Shown here: in pieces, positions 1 through 6,436 of the stretch
Layout: each line of letters opens with the position of its first letter
How positions within the stretch are numbered: position 1 is the first letter of the stretch
Assembly (NCBI GenBank): GCA_002712135.1
Contig: PASO01000052.1
Location: forward strand, 11,312-21,142
Direction: 5' to 3'
From: Gammaproteobacteria bacterium
Lineage (GTDB): Bacteria; Pseudomonadota; Gammaproteobacteria; Pseudomonadales; Azotimanducaceae
Length of the DNA stretch: 9,831 bases
The notes under the pieces: model-generated
Told to the model about the DNA's origin: nothing
What the model saw: the letters and a program-made list of their open reading frames with translations, nothing else
Databases searched by the model: none
Made by a program: the position numbers and the translations under genes

Positions 1-1491
1 ACTAACTTGCGCTTTGACGACACCAATCCGCTAAAGGAAAGTGCTGAGTTCATTGATGCCATCAAGGAAGATATTGCGTGGCTTGGATTCTCATGGCAGG
101 AAGAGCGCTTCGCCTCCGACTATTTCGAAGAGTTGTACAATTTTTCAGAGAGGTTGATTGAGGAAGAAAAAGCCTATGTTGATTCTCTCAGCGCCGACCA
201 GATCAGGGAGTATCGAGGCACGCTGACAGAGCCGGGCAAAGATAGCCCTTATCGAGATCGTCCTGTGGAAGAAAATCTCAATCTTTTTCGCCGAATGAAA
301 TTGGGTGAATTTGCCGATGGTGAGCATGTATTACGCTTGAAAATAGACATGGCGTCTCCCAATATCAACATGCGCGATCCGACGATTTATCGAATTCGAC
401 ACGTTAAGCATCATCAGACTGGTAATGAGTGGTGTGTCTATCCAATGTATGACTATACCCATTGTATTTCTGACTCTCTTGAAGGGATTACGCACTCCTT
501 GTGCGATCTGAGTTTTGAAGACCATCGGCCTTTATATGACTGGGTTTTGAATGAGCTTTCAATGAACGTGCACCCGCAACAGATCGAATTTTCGCGTTTG
601 AATCTGCAGTACACGTTGATGAGCAAAAGAAAGATAAAACAGCTGATCAATCACGAGATTGTAGATGACTGGGACGACCCAAGGTTGCCTACCATCGTTG
701 GTTTGCGTCGCAGAGGATATACCCCTGAAAGCATCAGAGATTTTTGTCGTCGTATAGGTGTCACTAAGAGTGATAATAATGTTGAGTTAGCCTTGCTCGA
801 AAGCTGTATTCGTAATCACCTTGATCGTGATGCTCCACGGGTAATGGGAGTGATCAGGCCTCTTAAGATTGTCATCGAGAACTACCCGGAGGATCGCACA
901 GAGACGCTTGATGCACCAAACCATCCTAAAGATGAAACCATGGGTTCTAGACAGATTCCTTTCACGCGTGAAATCTATATCGATCGCGATGATTTTCGCG
1001 AGGGAGCAAACAGGAAATATAAGCGTCTGGTTTCAGGAGATGAAGTTCGCTTACGTTACGCCTATGTCATACGCGCAGATAAGGTAATCAAAGACGACGA
1101 CGGCAATATTCTGGAACTGCGTTGCAGTTATGACGAAGATACACTGGGTAAAAATCCAGAAGGAAGAAAGGTTCGCGGTGTCATCCATTGGGTTTCTGCT
1201 AGCGAGGGATTACCGGCGAAAATTCGATTGTTCGATCCATTGTTCGTTGTAGATGACACTGATCAGAGTGATGCGGACTATGAAGAACTGGTCAACCCGG
1301 ATTCTCTTCATCAATACGATGGGTTCGTAGAGAACAGTCTGAGGAATGCGACCAGTGATCAGCGCTTTCAGTTCGAACGAGAAGGCTACTTCTGTCTAGA
1401 CAGCAAACTGTCTTGTCCAGACAACCTGGTGTTCAACCGCGTTGTTTCTTTGCGAGACGCCTGGGCAAAAATTGAGAAAAAGTCAGCCTGA
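1..1491 (+). CDS. glnS: Glutaminyl-tRNA synthetase, 5'-truncated by window edge
   Basis: Class I aminoacyl-tRNA synthetase that charges tRNA(Gln) with glutamine in the cytoplasm. The frame is open from base 1, and the first visible residues, [10 protein letters not shown], correspond to about residue 63 of E. coli GlnS. Roughly 60 N-terminal residues carrying the HIGH signature therefore lie outside the window, and the TTG at 7 is not a real start. The catalytic domain is clear: [47 protein letters not shown] and ITHSLC are all GlnRS-type. The second class I signature (KMSKS) appears as LMSKR at 616-630, and [16 protein letters not shown] follows it. The rest is the beta-barrel anticodon-binding region, with [29 protein letters not shown]-like [10 protein letters not shown] and a terminal [10 protein letters not shown] block. 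The ending matches the family's usual C-terminus, so there is no truncation at this end. GluRS is less likely because these motifs are GlnRS-specific. The next gene begins 33 bases downstream on the same strand. Confidence 0.97.
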   Translation, partial: TNLRFDDTNPLKESAEFIDAIKEDIAWLGFSWQEERFASDYFEELYNFSERLIEEEKAYVDSLSADQIREYRGTLTEPGKDSPYRDRPVEENLNLFRRMKLGEFADGEHVLRLKIDMASPNINMRDPTIYRIRHVKHHQTGNEWCVYPMYDYTHCISDSLEGITHSLCDLSFEDHRPLYDWVLNELSMNVHPQQIEFSRLNLQYTLMSKRKIKQLINHEIVDDWDDPRLPTIVGLRRRGYTPESIRDFCRRIGVTKSDNNVELALLESCIRNHLDRDAPRVMGVIRPLKIVIENYPEDRTETLDAPNHPKDETMGSRQIPFTREIYIDRDDFREGANRKYKRLVSGDEVRLRYAYVIRADKVIKDDDGNILELRCSYDEDTLGKNPEGRKVRGVIHWVSASEGLPAKIRLFDPLFVVDDTDQSDADYEELVNPDSLHQYDGFVENSLRNATSDQRFQFEREGYFCLDSKLSCPDNLVFNRVVSLRDAWAKIEKKSA

Positions 1492-1524
1492 ATAACTCAC
1501 CAAGAGAGCTATGAGATAGATTTT

Positions 1525-2667
1525 ATGAGAATACCGTTGAAGTACGGCGTGAATCCACACCAGGGCAACGCATTCGTATCTAATGAGACTGAAGATTTGC
1601 AGGTGCTGAACGGTAAACCGGGGTATATCAATTTCCTGGATGCACTTACCGCCTGGCAGCTAGTTTTGGAGCTCAGTCGAGCAACAGGAAAGGAGGCAGC
1701 GGCGTCGTTTAAACATGTTTCCCCTGCCGGAGCTGCAGTAGCCAAGCCACTTTCCAACGAGTTCGCTAACGCGCAGTTTCTGCGCTCTGCGGATCTTTCT
1801 CCCGTAGCGACGGCTTATGCTCGCGCGCGAGGAGGTGACCGAATGTGTTCTTTTGGTGATGCTCTGGCAGTGAGTCATAAAGTAGATGAAAGCCTCGCAC
1901 TTATGCTCAAGTCAGAGGTATCCGATCTGATCATCGCACCTGACTATGATGACAAAGCACTCGATATCCTCAGCAGCAAAAAGTCGGGCAGTTACATCAT
2001 TATGCAGATGGACCCAGAGTACTGCGCGCCAACCAACGAAGAGCGGCAGTTACTTGGTTTTCAGTTTGAGCAGGATAGAAATGCGGCCGAGATAACCCGT
2101 GATATGTTTTCAGGAGCGACTACTGGGAGCGTAGAAACGTTGCTGGTTGCAACGATCGCCTTGAAGTACGCTCAGTCTAATAGTGTCTGTGTCGCCTACG
2201 ATGGTCAGGTGATAGGTCTGGGCGCAGGACAGCAATCACGAATTCACTGTACTCGACTTGCATGTGACAAGGCAGATAAATGGATGATGCAGTTTCACCC
2301 CAAGGTTCAGTCCCTGGGATTTCGAAAAGGTCTCAAGAAACCCGATAAAGCCAACGTGGTGGATCAGTATCTTTTGTGGGACGAGCTTTCCGACAGTGAG
2401 AAGCATGATCTGTCATCAAATCTGGAGTCGGTCCCAGACTCTATTTCCCGCGATGAAAAGCTCAGCTGGGTTACGAAGTTTGAAAACGTATGTCTCAGTT
2501 CGGATGCTTATATCCCGTTTCGCGACAACATTGATCGGGCTGCCCGCAGTAACGTACGGGTTATTGCTCACCCCGGAGGATCGGTTCGCGATGAACTGGT
2601 TAAGCAGGCGTGCGTTGAGCACGATATCGCACTGCTGGAAACCGGTCTTCGGTGTTTCTTGCACTAG
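1525..2667 (+). CDS. Stand-alone AICAR transformylase (PurH C-terminal domain only, eukaryote-like)
   Basis: Predicted to transfer the formyl group of 10-formyl-THF to AICAR (ZMP), giving FAICAR in late purine synthesis. The 380 residues begin directly at the transformylase fold (LKYGVNPHQ). The N-terminal MGS-like IMP cyclohydrolase domain of bifunctional PurH (usually over 500 residues in total) is absent, and upstream DNA is glnS, so it was not simply missed. The catalytic Lys-His pair is K63-H64 in AAASFKHVSPAGAA. Further signatures are YARARGGDRMCSFGD (98-112), ALKYAQSNSVC, GLGAGQQSRIHCTRLA, PFRDNIDRAARS and a terminal His380. SFKHVSPAG and QQSRIHCTRLA match the animal ATIC form as I recall it; typical bacterial PurH has KHxNPCG and QMSRVDSARIA instead. 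The ATG at 1525 has only a weak purine-rich site (AGAGAG near 1503). It is probably co-transcribed with glnS and with the PLP gene 2 bases downstream. A separate cyclohydrolase would be needed elsewhere to finish IMP. Confidence 0.93.
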   Translation: MRIPLKYGVNPHQGNAFVSNETEDLQVLNGKPGYINFLDALTAWQLVLELSRATGKEAAASFKHVSPAGAAVAKPLSNEFANAQFLRSADLSPVATAYARARGGDRMCSFGDALAVSHKVDESLALMLKSEVSDLIIAPDYDDKALDILSSKKSGSYIIMQMDPEYCAPTNEERQLLGFQFEQDRNAAEITRDMFSGATTGSVETLLVATIALKYAQSNSVCVAYDGQVIGLGAGQQSRIHCTRLACDKADKWMMQFHPKVQSLGFRKGLKKPDKANVVDQYLLWDELSDSEKHDLSSNLESVPDSISRDEKLSWVTKFENVCLSSDAYIPFRDNIDRAARSNVRVIAHPGGSVRDELVKQACVEHDIALLETGLRCFLH

Positions 2668-2669
2668 CT

Positions 2670-3614
2670 ATGTTCGATATCAATGATGTGCGAGAGGCGC
2701 AGCGTCGCATTGCTCCGTATGTCCATCGGACGCCGGTTTTGCAAAGTAAATTGCTGGATGAGCTTGCGGGGGCCCAACTCTTTTTTAAGTGTGAGAATTT
2801 CCAGAAAGCTGGTGCGTTCAAAGCGAGGGGCGCAACCAATGCGGTTCAGTTACTTTCACCTGAGGGCCTTTCTCGGGGGGTTGCGACACATTCCTCCGGG
2901 AATCACGGGGCAGCGCTCGCGTGGGCAGCCTCGGCGCGGGATGCCACCGCCTACATCGTTGTCCCGAACAACGCCAAGCAGGTTAAGAAGGACGCTATTT
3001 CTGCTTACGGTGCGGAGATTATCGAGTGTGAGCCGACGTTACAGGCTCGTGAGTCCAGGTTGCAACAGACAGTGAAGGAAACTGGTGCGACTTTTGTTCC
3101 CCCATATGATGATGAGCGCGTAATTGCGGGGCAGGGTACTACCGCGTTGGAGATGCTTGACCAGGTAGAGAGCCTGGATGCGGCACTTGTTCCCGTCGGT
3201 GGTGGTGGTTTATTGGCAGGTTGTCTCCTCGGTTTTTATGGCTCCAATGTTGAAACATATGGAGTTGAGCCAGAGGGCGCTGATGATGCGTATCGATCAA
3301 TGGCGTCGGGAAAGCGAATTAAAGCACACAGCCCGGAGACCATCTGTGATGGATTATTAACCACACTTGGAGAATGCAACTTTCCAATAATACGCGATCG
3401 TGTCGCAGATATTCTTCTTGTTTCCGACCAGGAAGTTATCCAAGCGATGTATCTTCTTTGGACCCGATTGAAAATTGCGGTAGAACCGTCGTCCGCGATA
3501 ACTCTTGCGGGCTTACTGCGGCACAAGGAACTGTTTGCCGGAAAACGAGTTAGCCTTGTCTTGACCGGCGGTAATGTGGATCTGAAGCATTTACCCTTTA
3601 ACCAAATCACCTAG
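2670..3614 (+). CDS. PLP-dependent serine racemase / threonine dehydratase-like ammonia-lyase
   Basis: Fold type II PLP enzyme of the serine racemase, threonine/serine dehydratase and threo-3-hydroxyaspartate ammonia-lyase group, 314 residues. PLP-binding Lys is K51 in KAGAFKARGA. The SSGNHG phosphate/substrate loop is at 75-80; S76 aligns with the re-face catalytic Ser84 of mammalian serine racemase. The tetraglycine PLP-phosphate loop is VGGGGLLAG (176-184). E200, A204 and D206 in EPEGADD match the divalent-metal site of serine racemase, and the C-terminus has the GGNVDL signature. There is no ACT regulatory domain, unlike biosynthetic IlvA. I chose the ATG at 2670 because MFDINDVREAQ aligns with the family N-terminus and it lies 2 bases after the upstream stop; a GTG at 2652 would overlap that gene. 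No good Shine-Dalgarno is visible, so translational coupling is likely. Sequence alone does not separate L-serine/threonine deamination, racemisation and hydroxyaspartate dehydration. Confidence 0.92.
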   Translation: MFDINDVREAQRRIAPYVHRTPVLQSKLLDELAGAQLFFKCENFQKAGAFKARGATNAVQLLSPEGLSRGVATHSSGNHGAALAWAASARDATAYIVVPNNAKQVKKDAISAYGAEIIECEPTLQARESRLQQTVKETGATFVPPYDDERVIAGQGTTALEMLDQVESLDAALVPVGGGGLLAGCLLGFYGSNVETYGVEPEGADDAYRSMASGKRIKAHSPETICDGLLTTLGECNFPIIRDRVADILLVSDQEVIQAMYLLWTRLKIAVEPSSAITLAGLLRHKELFAGKRVSLVLTGGNVDLKHLPFNQIT

Positions 3615-3644
3615 CAGTTCGTCAGCCGCATCGAGAATAGCGGT

Positions 3645-4499
3645 TTACTCATATTGGCGTAGCCATTCGTTGAAGGAAGGCGCCCGTTTCTCCCTAAATG
3701 ATTCTCCGCCTTCTTTTGCGTCAGGGTGGTGATCAGATATCGCGGTTCGAGCGGCAATGTCTTCACAGGCCTGTTCGAAACTAAGTTCTGCTGCCTGGTA
3801 TACGGATCTCTTCAAAAGGCGCATTGAAACCTGTGGTCCGGCCGCGAGTTCCTGAGCGAGTTGCGCACATTCAGCGCGTAGCTGATCACCTGGAACCACC
3901 TGATTGATAAGACCTAGCTCAAGGGCTTCGTCTGCGGACACGATGCTTTTGCGAAGCAGGAAGTCGATGGTTTTTGCCACACCCATATGCTGAACCAGTA
4001 GGTATTGACCACCTTCATCCGGTAACAATCCAAAGCGTAGCGTGGCGCTTCCGAGCCGCGCTTCGCTACTAGCGATCTTGAAGTCGCAAGCCAAAGCAAG
4101 CGACAAACCGGTTTGAATGGCCACACCATTTACTGCCGCGATACTAATCTTGTCCAATTTTCGAATTGCAAGGTTTAGGGCCTGGGAAATATGCCGCAAT
4201 CCGTTATAAGTACCAATACCCGAGTCATGGCCATGGGGAATATCTGGCATCTTGGAGTCGGGGTCATCTTCTCTTGCATAGTCTTTCAGATCGTCACCAG
4301 CGCAGAAGGCTCTACCGGTACCGATGAAAACGACCACTCTTACGGCGTTGTCCATCTGCGCTTGGGTAACCGTCTCTATGAGATCCCGCTTTTTAGGAGA
4401 ATTCATTCCATTGAGTCTTTCAGGCTCGTTGAATTCAATCCAGGCAATGCCTGGTTTCTCCAGCGTTACTTCGAAGCCAGTGAATTTCCCTGTATCCAT
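3645..4499 (-). CDS. Enoyl-CoA hydratase/isomerase (crotonase) family protein
   Basis: Crotonase-fold protein of 284 residues, presumably acting on an acyl-CoA thioester. The two oxyanion-hole segments are visible: GRAFCAGDD (62-70) and AAVNGVAIQTGLSLALACD (121-139). RFGLLPDEGG (155-164) follows. By eye, the two glutamates of classical enoyl-CoA hydratase (Glu144 and Glu164 of rat crotonase) align with S145 and T153, whereas D161 sits where PaaG-type isomerases carry a catalytic Asp (LVPDAGG). An isomerase or other crotonase reaction may thus be more likely than simple hydration. The C-terminal trimerisation region ends in ESFREKRAPSFNEW, typical of the family. AAGGAG lies five bases before the ATG at 4499. 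It is 38 bases downstream of the pterin dehydratase gene and convergent with the PLP gene. No other beta-oxidation gene is nearby, so the substrate is unknown. Confidence 0.9.
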   Translation of the reverse strand: MDTGKFTGFEVTLEKPGIAWIEFNEPERLNGMNSPKKRDLIETVTQAQMDNAVRVVVFIGTGRAFCAGDDLKDYAREDDPDSKMPDIPHGHDSGIGTYNGLRHISQALNLAIRKLDKISIAAVNGVAIQTGLSLALACDFKIASSEARLGSATLRFGLLPDEGGQYLLVQHMGVAKTIDFLLRKSIVSADEALELGLINQVVPGDQLRAECAQLAQELAAGPQVSMRLLKRSVYQAAELSFEQACEDIAARTAISDHHPDAKEGGESFREKRAPSFNEWLRQYE

Positions 4500-4537
4500 G
4501 TCTACTCCTTTATTTTTGTATTCGCTAATAGTCGTGT

Positions 4538-4873
4538 TTAGTTATCTTGAACCATCAGGTCGCACTGATGTGCCATGTAAACGTCATTGCTGGTGATTCC
4601 TGATGCTGTGTGAGTCCACCAACTAACCCTGAGATTACCCCAAGTTATGGTGAGTTCTGGATGATGATTGTATTTTTCCGCCAAGGCACTGACCTTTTCG
4701 GCGAGTGCCATCGCCCCGAGAAAGTTGTCACACCTGAAATCGCGAACCAGCGAAGCGATAGACAGGCCTTCGATTTGCCATTCTGATAATTCTGGAAGAA
4801 AACTATCGAGTTGTGGAGGTTTTATACGGACTGTAATCGGGTCTGATTGAAAACTTAGGTCACTAATTGCCAT
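4538..4873 (-). CDS. Pterin-4a-carbinolamine dehydratase (PhhB/PCD family)
   Basis: Small 111-residue protein of the PCD/DCoH family. The family reaction is dehydration of 4a-hydroxytetrahydrobiopterin during recycling of the cofactor of aromatic amino-acid hydroxylases; some bacterial members are linked to molybdopterin metabolism. The core signature is EKYNHHPELTITW, with H70-H71-P72, followed by WWTHTASGIT with the third active-site histidine at H88. Length and the terminal ND..MAHQCD segment are normal; the N-terminus of about 25 residues is a little long. An AGGA lies before the ATG at 4873. It is the first gene of a probable two-gene - strand unit with the crotonase homologue, and it is divergent from the riboswitch-controlled glyA, sharing the 157-base spacer. 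No phenylalanine hydroxylase is seen in the window, so the physiological partner is unclear. Confidence 0.93.
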   Translation of the reverse strand: MAISDLSFQSDPITVRIKPPQLDSFLPELSEWQIEGLSIASLVRDFRCDNFLGAMALAEKVSALAEKYNHHPELTITWGNLRVSWWTHTASGITSNDVYMAHQCDLMVQDN

Positions 4874-4911
4874 TGGATGTCCTGAATCTATTTAAATCAA
4901 TTTGCAGCGCG

Positions 4912-4917
4912 TATAAA
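4912..4917 (+). promoter_or_regulatory. Possible -10 element of the glyA leader promoter
   Basis: TATAAA lies about 10 bases before the first paired base of the predicted aptamer, so transcription would start near 4923-4925, as expected if the riboswitch opens the transcript. The -35 region is poor: only A/T-rich bases near 4889-4896, with no TTGACA-like hexamer at 16-18 bases. The position fits better than the sequence, so this is a tentative call. Confidence 0.35.
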
Positions 4918-4926
4918 CTCTACTCC

Positions 4927-4997
4927 TTCACATGACTGGCGACTAGGGTGGAAGTGACCACCGGGAAGTGTGAATATGTTGAGCCGCTCGCCTGGGC
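4927..4997 (+). promoter_or_regulatory. ZMP/ZTP riboswitch (pfl motif) in the glyA leader
   Basis: This leader carries the conserved blocks of the pfl/ZTP riboswitch in the right order: GACTGGCG at 4934-4941, CCACCGGGAAG at 4958-4968 and CGCCTGGGC at 4989-4997. P1 is a perfect six-pair helix, TTCACA (4927-4932) with TGTGAA (4969-4974). P2 is a perfect five-pair helix, GGTGG (4947-4951) with CCACC (4958-4962). GAG (4981-4983) can pair with CTC (4987-4989) as a short P3, and GGCG (4938-4941) is complementary to CGCC (4989-4992) for the pseudoknot that joins the two halves. The class senses AICAR monophosphate or triphosphate, which builds up when 10-formyl-THF is short, and is known to control glyA, folD and purH. 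The next gene is glyA, as expected. No strong terminator hairpin lies between 4998 and 5030, so translational control is more likely here. The call is from motif recall, without a covariance-model score. Confidence 0.88.
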
Positions 4998-5025
4998 ATT
5001 CGGACCATATTGATTTTTAACCACC

Positions 5026-5029
5026 GGAG
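5026..5029 (+). promoter_or_regulatory. Shine-Dalgarno of glyA; raises doubt about the exact start
   Basis: GGAG is the only convincing ribosome-binding sequence here. It ends one base before the ATG at 5031, which is too close for usual initiation, but seven bases before an in-frame GTG at 5037. The GTG, two codons inside the longer reading, may be the real start. The preceding CCACC (5021-5025) repeats the 3' arm of riboswitch helix P2. Confidence 0.5.
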
Positions 5030-5030
5030 A

Positions 5031-6293
5031 ATGCCCGTGCCTGACAATCTTGCAATGCTTGAGCAAAATGACCCTGCTGTTTTTGCCGCCCTGAAAGGCG
5101 AGGAACAGCGCCAGCGGTCTGGAATCGAATTAATTCCATCTGAGAACTATACGTTTCCCGAGGTTCTTGCGACCTTGGGTAGTGTGTTTACCAATAAGTA
5201 TTCGGAAGGGTATCCAGGGCGCCGTTACTATGGCGGCCAGGAGTTTACCGATGAAGTGGAAACGCTAGCCCGAGAGAGGGCTAAGGCAGTATTCAGATGC
5301 GAGCACGCAAATGTCCAACCCTTGTCAGGATCTGCCATGAATCAGGCGGTGTACCTGGGCTTGCTAAAGCCTGGGGACACGATCATGGCCATGGATCTTT
5401 CCCACGGGGGTCACCTGACACATGGGGCACCCGTATCACATATGGGTAAGCTATTTAATTTTGTGCGGTATGTTACGGATCCTCGTGATGGTTCTATCGA
5501 CTATGATCAGGTTCGCAGAGATGCACTTGCCAACAAGCCCAAGCTAGTACTGTGTGGATATACGTCGTATCCAAGAGATATCGACTATGCCGCGTTTAAA
5601 GCGATTGCAGACGAAGTGGGTGCGCTGACTATGACCGATGCCTCTCACTTTGGTGGACTGGTCGCTGGCGGCGCAATGAATAATCCATTTGATTTTGGTT
5701 TTGATGTGGTGACTACTACGACTCATAAGTCGTTGCGAGGTCCCAGGGGAGGTATGGTGCTCTGCTCCAAGGCGCTTGCTTCCAAGGTTGATAAATCGGT
5801 TTTTCCAGGTCTTCAGGGTGGTCCTCACATGAACGCCGTTGCCGCTATTGCTGTTACCCTATTAAAAGCGCAGAGCGAAGAGTTTAAGGGCTACGCAAAA
5901 CAGGTATTACTCAACGCCAAAACGCTGGCAAAGTCGCTGATGGATCAACAGGCAACGCTAATAACCGGCGGTACCGATAATCATATGATGGTGGTGGAAA
6001 CTACTTCTAGCTTTGGGCTTGATGGTCGTCAGGCGGAAGAGGTGTTGGACAAAGTGAATATCACAACGAACAAACAAATCATTCCGGATGACCCCAATCC
6101 GCCGCTGAGGCCAAGCGGCATCAGGATAGGCACGCCAGCTGCGACAGCACGTGGCATGGCAGAAAGCGATATGCAGCAATTAGGGGAGTGGATTGTGACC
6201 TGTTTACAGAATTCTGAGGATGAGGGATTACTCCACGACACACGAGAAAGTGTTAAGTCGTTTTGTGGACGGTTCCCAGTTCCAGGGATCTAA
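5031..6293 (+). CDS. glyA: Serine hydroxymethyltransferase
   Basis: Cytoplasmic PLP enzyme interconverting serine + THF with glycine + 5,10-methylene-THF, the main one-carbon entry point. Read from the ATG at 5031 it has 420 residues, against 417 in E. coli GlyA. Landmarks are ELIPSENYTFP (33-43), NKYSEGYPGRRYYGG (55-69, with E59), LSHGGHLTHG (123-132, H125 being the PLP-stacking His), D203 and H206 in TDASHFGG, the PLP lysine K233 in TTTTHKSLRGPRGG, TGGTDNH and R365 in SGIRIGTPA. All core catalytic positions are present. It differs from the E. coli type in IPSEN (IASEN), NVQPLSGSAMN (NVQPHSGSQAN) and DASH (DMAH), so it is a somewhat divergent SHMT, possibly from another clade or a paralogue. 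The start is uncertain (ATG 5031 or GTG 5037). It follows a ZTP riboswitch and stands alone on its strand, with convergent genes beyond. Threonine aldolase is excluded by length and motifs. Confidence 0.96.
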   Translation: MPVPDNLAMLEQNDPAVFAALKGEEQRQRSGIELIPSENYTFPEVLATLGSVFTNKYSEGYPGRRYYGGQEFTDEVETLARERAKAVFRCEHANVQPLSGSAMNQAVYLGLLKPGDTIMAMDLSHGGHLTHGAPVSHMGKLFNFVRYVTDPRDGSIDYDQVRRDALANKPKLVLCGYTSYPRDIDYAAFKAIADEVGALTMTDASHFGGLVAGGAMNNPFDFGFDVVTTTTHKSLRGPRGGMVLCSKALASKVDKSVFPGLQGGPHMNAVAAIAVTLLKAQSEEFKGYAKQVLLNAKTLAKSLMDQQATLITGGTDNHMMVVETTSSFGLDGRQAEEVLDKVNITTNKQIIPDDPNPPLRPSGIRIGTPAATARGMAESDMQQLGEWIVTCLQNSEDEGLLHDTRESVKSFCGRFPVPGI

Positions 6294-6318
6294 AAATAGC
6301 CAAAGTTCTTGGCTTTGG
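6292..6318 (-). terminator. Possible intrinsic terminator of the - strand ADH operon
   Basis: On the - strand CCAAAG (6318-6313) pairs with CTTTGG (6305-6300) around a seven-base loop, then CTA and TTTTT follow (6296-6292). The stem is short and not very G/C-rich, and it lies about 120 bases beyond the ADH stop, overlapping the glyA stop codon. On the + strand the hairpin has no T-tract, so it would serve only the leftward transcript. Confidence 0.4.
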
Positions 6319-6436
6319 TGCGGATGGGAACGAAATAAGGCTGATGAATTAACGGAAGCTATCAACCGCTAGTTGGAAGCGCTACTGGAAAACGTTTTTT
6401 CTGAATCTGTCGCACGCATGACTGAGTGGGTTGATG

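Noticed and set aside
1492..1524. A second ZTP riboswitch upstream of the AICAR transformylase
   Set aside because: Only 33 bases separate it from glnS and none of the conserved aptamer blocks is present.
2683..3075. A 130-codon + strand open frame
   Set aside because: Arginine- and serine-rich translation of an alternative frame inside the PLP enzyme gene; a shadow, not a gene.
3236..3610. A 124-codon open frame on the - strand
   Set aside because: Lies wholly opposite the PLP enzyme gene, whose motifs are intact; the antisense protein shows no recognisable motif.
3623..3646. Hairpin CCGC/GCGG followed by TTTA between the convergent PLP and crotonase genes
   Set aside because: Only four G/C pairs with a ten-base loop and a T-tract of three bases; too weak to call a terminator.
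4998..5030. A terminator after the riboswitch aptamer (TTTTT at 5014-5018)
   Set aside because: No G/C-rich hairpin directly precedes the T-run, so transcriptional termination is not supported.
6391..6405. AAAACGTTTT palindrome with a T-run downstream of glyA as a + strand terminator
   Set aside because: The palindrome has no loop and only A/T pairs around CG; it could not form a stable terminator stem.
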